64,000 bases of DNA from contig NZ_JAWMTI010000001.1 of assembly GCF_036959255.1 (NCBI RefSeq), positions 1,426,001 to 1,490,000 on the forward strand, read 5' to 3'. Shown here piece by piece: positions 35,166 through 42,123 of the stretch (the first letter of the stretch is position 1; every line of letters starts with the position of its first letter). The position numbers were made by a program, and so were the translations under genes. The stretch is from Olivibacter sp036959255 (GTDB lineage Bacteria; Bacteroidota; Bacteroidia; Sphingobacteriales; Sphingobacteriaceae). Below the pieces are notes generated by a model. That model was given only the letters and a program-made list of their open reading frames with translations, made no database searches and was not told the DNA's origin.

Positions 35166-35933
35166 TTACAATGGTCTTACCCAAATGTTTTTAAAGCTGA
35201 TAGGTTTACTTGGATCGCCGTGTGCTTGCAACATAATAGGAGCTGGGCCATGCGCTTTATAGCTAGGTTTACCAATGTATTGTGTGCCGCCAATTAGCTC
35301 GACGTTGTTTTGTACCAAGACACCGTTAATAAATGCCGTCACGCGAGCCGGAGTTTCCACTGATCCATCGGATTTAAACGTTGGAGGTGTCCAAACCACA
35401 TCATAAGTCTGCCATTCACCAGGTTTTCTAGCTGGATTCGCCAGCGGAATACGTTGTTTATAAACTGAACCCAACTGACCGTTTACATAAGTCTTATTGT
35501 TGTAGGAATCCAAGATCTGCAATTCATAGCCTTCATCGCCGCTACCGAGGGCTGCCACAAATAAACCACTGTTTCCTCTTGCCTGACCTTCTCCTTCAAT
35601 ATCCTGTGGGATATAGTATTCGAGGTGTAATTGGTAACTGCCGAATTTCTGTTTTGTCCAGATATTACCGGCTTTTTTATTAACGGTAAATATGCCGCCC
35701 GCAACTGGCCAATCAGCTGGCTGGCCTGGATTTTTTTGTGATTCCCAAGCACTCAAGTCCTTGCCGTCGAACAATACGATGGCATCCGAAGGTGCCTGGC
35801 CAACTGGAGTCGATACAACGTGTGGCACCGGTTCCCAAACTTCGGTATCTTCAGGTTTCATTTTTTCTTGCGCTAAGGATGAGGCTGCAGTACCCATGAG
35901 TAGGGTTGCTATAAGTAATTGATTTTTAAGCAT
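35166..35933 (-). CDS. Secreted DUF1080 (3-keto-disaccharide hydrolase-like) protein
   Basis: 255 aa. The signal peptide starts MLKNQLLIATLLMGTAASSL. The DUF1080 domain, a concanavalin-like beta sandwich, has LFDGKDLSAWES, GNSGLFVAALGSGDEGYELQ, PARKPGEWQTYDVVW and the C-terminal ISFKNIWVRPL. The family includes 3-keto-glycoside hydrolases and many unassigned members. Start 35933 is chosen because the longer frame adds a non-signal N terminus. A good promoter lies at 35996-36027. Confidence 0.87.
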   Translation of the reverse strand: MLKNQLLIATLLMGTAASSLAQEKMKPEDTEVWEPVPHVVSTPVGQAPSDAIVLFDGKDLSAWESQKNPGQPADWPVAGGIFTVNKKAGNIWTKQKFGSYQLHLEYYIPQDIEGEGQARGNSGLFVAALGSGDEGYELQILDSYNNKTYVNGQLGSVYKQRIPLANPARKPGEWQTYDVVWTPPTFKSDGSVETPARVTAFINGVLVQNNVELIGGTQYIGKPSYKAHGPAPIMLQAHGDPSKPISFKNIWVRPL

Positions 35934-35995
35934 TATTTGTAAATAAGTTGTTAATTTAATTAGCTGTGCATACTTAGTGTTGAAAGTACGTTTAT

Positions 35996-36027
35996 CAAAG
36001 GTACTTATTCGGATATTAACTAACAAG
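35996..36027 (-). promoter_or_regulatory. Promoter of the DUF1080 gene
   Basis: On the minus strand CTTG, a 20-base spacer and TACCTTTG; about 60 bases before the start codon. Confidence 0.6.
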
Positions 36028-36045
36028 GGTTGGGGGAGAATTAGT

Positions 36046-36152
36046 TGAGTAGTAATAATAGTTGAGTAGTTAATAAAGTATGTGATTAGGCTACTTCCAA
36101 CTTAAAAGCCGCCTACTCAACCACTCAACTATTTAACGCTTCAACGTCTCAA
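36046..36152. repeat. Octamer repeat tract running into coaBC
   Basis: Five consecutive 8-nt units, CTACTCAA, CCACTCAA, CTATTTAA, CGCTTCAA, CGTCTCAA (36113-36152). The last two and part of the third encode the final residues and stop of coaBC. Related units in the opposite sense (GTTGAGTAG) occur at 36046-36070, giving an imperfect inverted repeat. Confidence 0.75.
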
Positions 36153-37347
36153 CAATAAAACCACAAATATCGGCGGCTACTTCTTTCTTGGATTTGAGCG
36201 GGAAAGTGAATTGTTGATGTTTACGATCGATAATCGTAATCTTATTTTGATCCCCTGCAAAACCCGCTCCTTGATCTTGCATGGAATTGAGCACAATCAA
36301 GTCGAGATTTTTTTTCTCCAACTTACCAATTGCATTGGCCAATTCATTGTCGGTTTCTAAAGCAAAACCAATTAAGAATTGATGAGCTTGTTTTTTTGTT
36401 CCCAAGTCGGCTAAAATATCGGTTGTTTTCTTCAGGGCAATCGAAAAATGGGCTTCCTTTTTCTTTATTTTTCGATCTGCTACTGTCTCGGGGGTATAGT
36501 CAGCTACTGCAGCACTCATCACCGTAACATCAGTTTCAGGGAAAACTGTTAAACAGGCATCTAACATTTCCTTTGCTGATACAACTTGGATGCATTTGAC
36601 GCCGTCAGGTACAGGAAGGTTGGTTGGTCCACTTACTAAGGTCACGTTTGCTCCCAATTGATGTAGTGTTTCGGCAATAGCATAACCCATTTTTCCACTG
36701 CTGTGGTTACCGATAAAACGTACCGGATCGATGGGTTCGTAAGTCGGACCTGCACTTACCAAGGCCTTTTTACCTGCTAAAGGACCCTTTTCTTTCGAGG
36801 AGCTATTGGTAAATGTTTTCTCCAAGAAGTGAAGGATTTCTTCCGGCTCTGCCAAACGACCTTCGCCCACTAAACCACTGGCTAATTCTCCAGTTCCCGG
36901 TGGGATCAGGGTATTTCCATAATGCTGTAACTTCGAAATGTTATTTTGCGTGCTTGGATGGGCCCACATGTCCAAATCCATTGCAGGAGCAAAATAAACA
37001 GGACATTTTGCAGACAGATACACAGCGCAAAGCAGATTGTCACATAAGCCGTTCGCAAGTTTTGCCAGGGTATTTGCACTTGCCGGCGCAATTAATAGGA
37101 GGTCGGCCCATAAACCTAACTGCACATGATGATTCCAAGTACCGGTCTGTTTATCGAAATATGTACTTAGTACAGGTTTATTGGCGAGTGTAGAAAGGGT
37201 AAGCGGAGTTATAAATTCAACAGCATCGGGTGTCATGATTACTTGTACCTCAGCGCCGGCTTTAACCAGCAATCTGGTTAAAGCCGCAGCCTTGTATGCG
37301 GCAATGCTTCCGCATATACCGAGTATAATCTTTTTCCCCTTTAGCAT
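36133..37347 (-). CDS. coaBC: Bifunctional phosphopantothenoylcysteine synthetase/decarboxylase
   Basis: 404 aa, two steps of coenzyme A synthesis. The N-terminal flavin-dependent CoaC domain has GICGSIAAYKAAALTRLL, APASANTLAKLANGLCDN and APAMDLDMWAHP. The C-terminal CoaB domain has AGPTYEPIDPVRFIGNHSSG and VMSAAVADYTP. Last gene of the bamD-rpoZ-coaBC operon, 23 bases after rpoZ. The C-terminal VETLKR and stop are encoded by a copy of the dispersed octamer repeat, so the extreme C terminus has been replaced or extended by it. Confidence 0.96.
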   Translation of the reverse strand: MLKGKKIILGICGSIAAYKAAALTRLLVKAGAEVQVIMTPDAVEFITPLTLSTLANKPVLSTYFDKQTGTWNHHVQLGLWADLLLIAPASANTLAKLANGLCDNLLCAVYLSAKCPVYFAPAMDLDMWAHPSTQNNISKLQHYGNTLIPPGTGELASGLVGEGRLAEPEEILHFLEKTFTNSSSKEKGPLAGKKALVSAGPTYEPIDPVRFIGNHSSGKMGYAIAETLHQLGANVTLVSGPTNLPVPDGVKCIQVVSAKEMLDACLTVFPETDVTVMSAAVADYTPETVADRKIKKKEAHFSIALKKTTDILADLGTKKQAHQFLIGFALETDNELANAIGKLEKKNLDLIVLNSMQDQGAGFAGDQNKITIIDRKHQQFTFPLKSKKEVAADICGFIVETLKR

Positions 37348-37370
37348 GTGAGCTAAATGATCTATTAGGC

Positions 37371-37703
37371 TTACTTTGATTGTTCTTTAGATGGATTTCT
37401 AAAGTAAACTTTTTCGTTTAAGAATTCATCTACTGCTACCAATGTGGGTTTAGGCAGACGCTCATAATGTTTCGAAATTTCGATCTGCTCGCGGTTTTCG
37501 AATACCTCTTCCAGGTTATCGTTGGATGTGGCAAATTCCGCCAACTTGCTGTGAAGCTCTTCCTTCATGTTAGTAGCAATTTGATTGGCACGACGACCCA
37601 TAATAACGATCGATTCGTAGATGTTGCCTGTGTTTTCGTCTAACTCCCGTAAATCGCGTGTTACGGTGGTGTTAGGGACAGTATGTTTCTGTATATTGCT
37701 CAT
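37371..37703 (-). CDS. rpoZ: RNA polymerase omega subunit (Rpb6-like)
   Basis: 110 aa. The omega/Rpb6 core is NIYESIVIMGRRANQIATNM, with conserved helix residues that clamp the beta-prime C terminus. The protein has the N- and C-terminal extensions typical of Bacteroidota omega. It sits six bases after bamD and 23 before coaBC; this gene order supports the call. Confidence 0.9.
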   Translation of the reverse strand: MSNIQKHTVPNTTVTRDLRELDENTGNIYESIVIMGRRANQIATNMKEELHSKLAEFATSNDNLEEVFENREQIEISKHYERLPKPTLVAVDEFLNEKVYFRNPSKEQSK

Positions 37704-37709
37704 ATCTTT

Positions 37710-38627
37710 TTATTGTAATGACTGTTGAGGTAAGGATCCTCTTGGTTGGTTATTCAGTTCTTCTTCTTTTTCTTGTTCTTTTTTCTTTTGCGTAGGACTC
37801 AAGGAGGCGATCAATTTCTTAACGGACTCGATGTCTCGTTGCGAGTCCTTTTTCAAACCTTCTGCATCTTTTTTGTATTTACTTTCGGGAAAATTGTCAA
37901 CAAATCGATCGGAATACTCAATGGCCTCCTGATAACGGCCTTCTTGACTGGTAAGCATGCTGTTTTTAGCGTACAGATATTGCGATTTGATGGCCAAGTA
38001 TTCCATTTCTTCCGCATATTTTGTATCCGGATAGTCCCGTAAGGAATTCTGAAAAGCAATCACTGCCGCTTTATAATCGCCCACATCCAGGTATAGCTTG
38101 GCATTGGCATATGATTTATGTTCTAACTTATCCCGTAAATCCTGAATAAATTTAGCGGCCTCTTCTGCACGGTCGCTTTTCGGATATAAGTTAATGAATA
38201 GTTGTAAGGATTCAATCGCTTTTAAGGTGTTCTCCTGATCCAGGGTGTATACAGGCGATTCCAAATAATAACAATAAGCCCCCATAAAACGGCATTCTTC
38301 AGCACGTTGACTTTGTGGGTATTGATCCGTAAAGTTTTTAAAATGAAAGCGAGCGGAGGTATAATCACGTAAACGATAATTGGTGTAAGCGAAATAATAC
38401 ATCAATTCTTCGTTCTCCGGTCTTCCCCGGTATTTATTGGATAGATCTTCAAATAAAACAAGCGCTTTTGAGTACTTCTTATTGTTGTACAAGTTGATCG
38501 CTTCCCGGTATTTCGCCACATTGTCATTACCGGCGCGTAGCTTTTCAAACTTGCTCTTACATCCGACCATTCCAATTGAAAAGAGCAGTGCCGAAGCCCA
38601 GATCATTAAACGCTTGTTTATAAACAT
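37710..38627 (-). CDS. bamD: Outer membrane protein assembly factor BamD
   Basis: 305 aa lipoprotein of the BAM complex that inserts beta-barrel proteins in the outer membrane. Signal peptide with lipobox GMVGC (C23). Tetratricopeptide-like repeats follow (YNNKKYSKALVLFEDLSNKY, then YFAYTNYRLRDYTSARFHFK, and DYKAAVIAFQNSLRDYPDTK). The C terminus is Lys/Glu/Gln-rich. First gene of the operon. The promoter ends four bases before the ATG, so the mRNA is probably leaderless, unless the start is the downstream ATG at 38606. Confidence 0.92.
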   Translation of the reverse strand: MFINKRLMIWASALLFSIGMVGCKSKFEKLRAGNDNVAKYREAINLYNNKKYSKALVLFEDLSNKYRGRPENEELMYYFAYTNYRLRDYTSARFHFKNFTDQYPQSQRAEECRFMGAYCYYLESPVYTLDQENTLKAIESLQLFINLYPKSDRAEEAAKFIQDLRDKLEHKSYANAKLYLDVGDYKAAVIAFQNSLRDYPDTKYAEEMEYLAIKSQYLYAKNSMLTSQEGRYQEAIEYSDRFVDNFPESKYKKDAEGLKKDSQRDIESVKKLIASLSPTQKKKEQEKEEELNNQPRGSLPQQSLQ

Positions 38628-38631
38628 TCTG

Positions 38632-38663
38632 CAAAGATAAGTTAATTAAAAATATGTAGCAAA
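38632..38663 (-). promoter_or_regulatory. Consensus promoter of bamD
   Basis: On the minus strand TTTG (38663-38660), an exact 20-base spacer and TATCTTTG (38639-38632): a perfect match to the Bacteroidota consensus, four bases from the bamD ATG. Confidence 0.75.
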
Positions 38664-38730
38664 TGTTTTGCTTGACACAAAGTAATAGCATCGGGTAGCA
38701 TTTGCAAAAAATTTAACAAACATTAACCTT

Positions 38731-39078
38731 TTTATGTTCTTTATGTTTGACCATAAAGAACCAAACAGTCAAGGCTTCATGTACTTTCGCTAAAGATTTA
38801 GGCCCAAGGCTTCATCCTGTGGAGCCGCTCCCGCACACTAGGCCGCCCTTCGCTTCTTCACATGATTTTTTTACCCAAGCTTATCCTAAATCTTTTTGAC
38901 GCTCAATTTCATGAGGCCGTTGTTCCCTGCGCGCTAGAGCCCCCGTGTGACTTCATCATGCACAACCGGCAACGGGTAACCGATATCGTTAAGTAGTTAA
39001 ATAGAAGACGTTAAGTTGCATGTTTTTTCTATGAACGCTTGTGTACCCTTCACAACGAATAACCAATAACTAAACTAT
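38731..39078 (-). repeat. Dispersed hairpin repeat, copy C (long form)
   Basis: First of two copies in direct tandem filling the 889-base gap between bamD and the GNAT gene. Hairpin arms at 38736-38745 and 38752-38761 with loop TTTGAC; GTCAAG at 38768-38773. The middle matches copy A (reverse complement) but not copy D. The far end contains octamers TTAAGTAG, TTAAATAG (38989-39004) and heptamer-type sequence near 39055. No gene is evident. Confidence 0.8.
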
Positions 39079-39500
39079 TTCCCTAGTCAACTAATCCTAA
39101 TTTCATCTCAATACCTTGAGGCAAATATTTTATGTTCTTTATGCTTGACCATAAAGAACCAAACAGTCAAGGCTTATGTAGGCTTCCTTGCAACTGATGG
39201 CAAAGCATCACCGCGCGTATTGGAGCCGTTTCACTTCCTCAATCCGCTTGGGCAGTACAATATGAACAGACGTGCAAATGCTTTGCTGCTCGTTGCGGCG
39301 GCATCCTCCAAGGCCGTTGTTCCCTGTACGCTAGAGCCCCGTGTGGCTTCATCACGCGCAACCGGCAACGGGTAACCGATATCGTTAAGTAGTTAAATAG
39401 TTGAGATGTTAAGTAGCATTTTTTTCTATGAACGCTTGTGTACCCTCCACAACGAATAACCAATAACTAAACTATTTCCCTACTCAACCACTCAACTATT
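39079..39500 (-). repeat. Dispersed hairpin repeat, copy D (long form, different middle)
   Basis: Hairpin arms at 39134-39143 and 39150-39159 with loop CTTGAC and complementary GTCAAG at 39166-39171, exactly 398 bases after the hairpin of copy C. The outer end from GGCCGTTGTTCCCTG onward resembles copy C, with octamers TTAAGTAG, TTAAATAG, TTGAGATG, TTAAGTAG at 39385-39416, but the middle (39180-39300) is unrelated to C and partly shared with B. Confidence 0.8.
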
Positions 39501-39516
39501 AACATTGGCAACTGCT

Positions 39517-40038
39517 TCACGATTCACCAACTTTCCGTCCCAAAATAATCAAGCTTCGCTGTATGCCATCCAATACAGCAATGTCCGGAAAATTACCCCA
39601 TTCCAGGAAACCGGCTTTTTCGAAAAGTCGGATGCTGGGTGTATTATGGGCGAAGATAAAGGCCAAAATGGTGCTCACCTGTAAATCGGGTGCCCGATTT
39701 ACAGCCTCTTGAAGAATTGTTTTCCCATAGCCCTTCTTACGCTGTTTTTCATCTATATAGATACTGATTTCGACCGTTCCGTCGTAAGCCGGACGTCCGT
39801 AGAAGGATTGAAAACTGACCCAACCAATAATTTCATCTTCCGCGCTTTCTACGATCCACAAAGGACGTGTAAGTGGGTTATGCTGGCTAAACCAGGGTAA
39901 CCGGCTTTCCACCGTCACCGCCTCTGTGTCCGCTGTAACCATTCTGCCCTTTACGGTACTGTTGTAAATGGATACAATAAGTGGAAGATCAACTAGTTGT
40001 GCGTCTCGGTAGCGGAGGGATTGGACTTGCGTATTCAT
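39517..40038 (-). CDS. GNAT family N-acetyltransferase (phosphinothricin acetyltransferase-like)
   Basis: 173 aa. The acetyl-CoA pyrophosphate loop is RKKGYGKTIL (motif A), preceded by VEISIYIDE and followed by TILAFIFAHNTPSIRLFEKA, as in the Pat/bar-like acetyltransferases that N-acetylate small amines. N-terminal YRDAQLVDLPLIVSIYN is also typical. The substrate is not predictable. It lies downstream of a terminator, so it is probably transcribed alone. Confidence 0.85.
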   Translation of the reverse strand: MNTQVQSLRYRDAQLVDLPLIVSIYNSTVKGRMVTADTEAVTVESRLPWFSQHNPLTRPLWIVESAEDEIIGWVSFQSFYGRPAYDGTVEISIYIDEKQRKKGYGKTILQEAVNRAPDLQVSTILAFIFAHNTPSIRLFEKAGFLEWGNFPDIAVLDGIQRSLIILGRKVGES

Positions 40039-40121
40039 GAAACTGGTAATTTTTAATGCAAAAGAAGTTAAAATTAGTCAATTGACCAATTGGTTAACAT
40101 GGGTAAACGGAAATAAGGCTA

Positions 40122-40163
40122 AAAAAACAAATCCCCGAGGGTCATGGCCCTCGGGGAAGTTTT
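40122..40163. terminator. Strong bidirectional terminator
   Basis: CCCCGAGGG (40133-40141) and CCCTCGGGG (40148-40156) with a 6-base loop, seven A on the left and five T on the right. On the minus strand it would end transcription from the small ORF at 40208-40360. Confidence 0.85.
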
Positions 40164-40207
40164 TACATAGGTAGATGAATATATTTTGTGATAGGTAGAT
40201 GGTTTTT

Positions 40208-40360
40208 TTATGCTATTCTTATATTCGCTGAACCTGAACCGTTATTGCTACGGAAATTTTCTAATTCTTTTACCAATAAATCCATTAGTTGTTTGTCAAT
40301 TTTCTTTGCTAAATCAGATAACTTTTGAATTTTAGCCGTATTTTTCATCGATGTTTTCAT
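40208..40360 (-). CDS. Small peptide gene, 50 aa, unknown
   Basis: Starts MKTSMKNTAKIQKLSDLAKK and ends with a Gly/Ser/Asn segment (NNGSGSANIRIA). The first 37 residues look like an amphipathic charged helix (LAKKIDKQLMDLLVKELENF). The layout, helical leader plus small-residue tail, resembles ribosomally made peptide precursors, but no modification enzyme is nearby. I do not recognise the family. A strong terminator lies 45 bases after the stop, which supports a real transcript. The start could also be Met5. Confidence 0.5.
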   Translation of the reverse strand: MKTSMKNTAKIQKLSDLAKKIDKQLMDLLVKELENFRSNNGSGSANIRIA

Positions 40361-40668
40361 AGTATACTGTGACTTATCCGTTAAACATTAAAAAATTGTG
40401 AACATCCTAGAACGAATATCGTGCCAAAGTCGCTTACTTTTTTTCTGTAGCAAAAAAAAGTAACAAAAAAAGCCACAGCTTAAAAATCTTTTTGAAGCGT
40501 CCCAAGGATTAGGACGCTTGTACTCGCCAAAGATTTTTGAGGCTGATTTTAGCCTATTTAGGGTTGCTTCCTTCGGATATTTTTTGGGGGTGAATGTTCT
40601 GGGGCGCGGTGTAAGAGCTGATGGTTTATACTGATCGCTTTGGTTCATGAAGCCACAGTACATACTTG
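40361..40668. other. Non-coding gap with A/T hairpin
   Basis: The 308-base gap holds TTACTTTTTTT and AAAAAAAGTAA arms near 40433-40465. A minus ORF covering most of it (40388-40663) is rich in Phe/Lys runs produced by these tracts and has no recognisable domain, so I do not call it. Confidence 0.4.
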
Positions 40669-41736
40669 CTATAATCTCACTTGTCGAATCACATTCTTGA
40701 TATTCAATTCAATAATATCCGTCATGCTTTTACATAGATGATAATCCTGATTTTTATAATGGGCTGCCAGTTGGCTTTTCAGCATGGCAATGTTTTCCGG
40801 AGGAGACAACTGTTCATTTTGCGATACATCTCTTAAAGCCGCCAGTCGATGTCGTTCGATGCGCACGCGATGTACAATGGAGGAGCGTTCCTCTTGCTGG
40901 TATTGCAAAACGGTTTTTTCAGTAAGGTGCTCCATCGAAAGTTTGACATAAGGGAGGTTTTCCTTAAAAAATTGTGGCATATATACTTTCATATTCCCTT
41001 CGTAAAACTCCTGGTCGAAATCAATCGCACGAATCCTAAATTGAAAGTCATCGAAGTCGGGCGTAATCTGCATCACATAATTATAGGAGCGCATATCACC
41101 TAACAACATAATAAGGCAACGCTCGTTGAACTTCACGAATTCTTTTGCAATCCGAATGGGGTTATAATCAGGATTCTCCATCAAACGCTTTGCGAAAACA
41201 TCTCCGGGTAAACCGACAATATGCTCTTCCACCAGCGTGTCACCGTCAACGGTAAAGTTCACGCGATTGGGGGACATAATTTCCTCCAATTCGAGCCCAT
41301 AGATGCGTGAAGCATCGGCCTGTTTGATGTAAAAATAATCATATACATCATTTAAACGGTTGACAATACGGATACGAAATGGATGTGTATTGCCAAATGT
41401 ACAGTAATCTATACGGTCGATAAATTTATGCTCTACAATACGGTTATTCCCCGAAGCTTTTAAGAGGGCATAGATCTGTTTTAATCCTTCGTGGATATGC
41501 GCAACTTCATGTGGGGGATAGAGCGGTGTTTCCCAAAGCGTGTCCTTTCCTTCTTTATCGTAAACGGGTACGCTATCTATAAAATTACGCAATTCGCGGT
41601 AGCTAAGCGGTAGTTTTGATTCCCGTTGATACTCTCTTAGATATTTACGTAAGGCAGGTTTCACTGGAAAAATAGGTTTTTTCCGTGATATTTTAACATC
41701 TCCTGTAGGGACCGGTCCTTCTACTTTTAAACTCAT
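40669..41736 (-). CDS. Conserved hypothetical protein, possible kinase-like fold
   Basis: 355 aa, soluble, no signal peptide. I do not recognise the family with confidence. Two segments recall the catalytic and metal loops of protein/aminoglycoside kinases: LGDMRSYNYVMQI (as in H-G-D-x-x-x-x-N) and RAIDFDQEFY (as in x-I-D-F-D), in the right order and about 20 residues apart. The N-terminal half contains FRIRIVNRLNDVYDYFYIKQ, where a beta-sheet lysine could bind ATP. The C terminus is helical and charged. Kinase activity is inference. Confidence 0.55.
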   Translation of the reverse strand: MSLKVEGPVPTGDVKISRKKPIFPVKPALRKYLREYQRESKLPLSYRELRNFIDSVPVYDKEGKDTLWETPLYPPHEVAHIHEGLKQIYALLKASGNNRIVEHKFIDRIDYCTFGNTHPFRIRIVNRLNDVYDYFYIKQADASRIYGLELEEIMSPNRVNFTVDGDTLVEEHIVGLPGDVFAKRLMENPDYNPIRIAKEFVKFNERCLIMLLGDMRSYNYVMQITPDFDDFQFRIRAIDFDQEFYEGNMKVYMPQFFKENLPYVKLSMEHLTEKTVLQYQQEERSSIVHRVRIERHRLAALRDVSQNEQLSPPENIAMLKSQLAAHYKNQDYHLCKSMTDIIELNIKNVIRQVRL

Positions 41737-41781
41737 CTTGCTAGCAATTTCTCTACAAAGCCTTTAGGCCGTCAGGCTTCT

Positions 41782-41789
41782 CAAAGATA
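41782..41789 (-). promoter_or_regulatory. -7 element upstream of the 355-aa protein gene
   Basis: TATCTTTG on the minus strand, 45 bases before the start codon; the nearest TTG is at a spacer of only 16 bases. Confidence 0.4.
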
Positions 41790-41847
41790 ACCTTTATTCA
41801 TTAAACAAGGGCTGTTTTTTATAGTAGTTTTTCTTTTAATAGAAAAA

Positions 41848-41977
41848 TTACTCGACTATTTAGCTAATCCTAATTTCGACTCAATTTACTGTGATGCAAA
41901 TATTTTATGTATTTTTTATGTTCTTTATGCTTGACCATAAAGAACCAAACAGTCAAGGCTTATGTAGGCTTCCTTAT
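41848..41977 (-). repeat. Dispersed hairpin repeat, copy E (short form)
   Basis: Hairpin arms at 41920-41929 and 41936-41945 with loop CTTGAC and GTCAAG at 41952-41957. Homology stops shortly after GTAGGCTTCCTTA, so only the hairpin end is present. The rest of the 387-base gap (41737-42123) shows nothing further. Confidence 0.8.
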
Positions 41978-42123
41978 CAACAAAAGACACCTAAAATTTG
42001 TAATTTCGTTGAACGAGTATAAAAACCAATAACTAGCCAATGAAACCAAGCTATATATAAGAGTGACGTAAGAGGTTATGCTTATTTATATTGGGCTCTC
42101 ATTTGCCACTAAAAAATAAATAA

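Noticed and set aside
39145..39375. 76-codon plus-strand ORF inside repeat copy D
   Set aside because: It begins within the hairpin arm, its middle is absent or frame-broken in copies A, C and E, and it has no recognisable domain. It is better explained as part of the repeat.
40388..40663. 91-codon minus ORF
   Set aside because: Its composition follows from A/T hairpin tracts; no domain and no promoter were seen.
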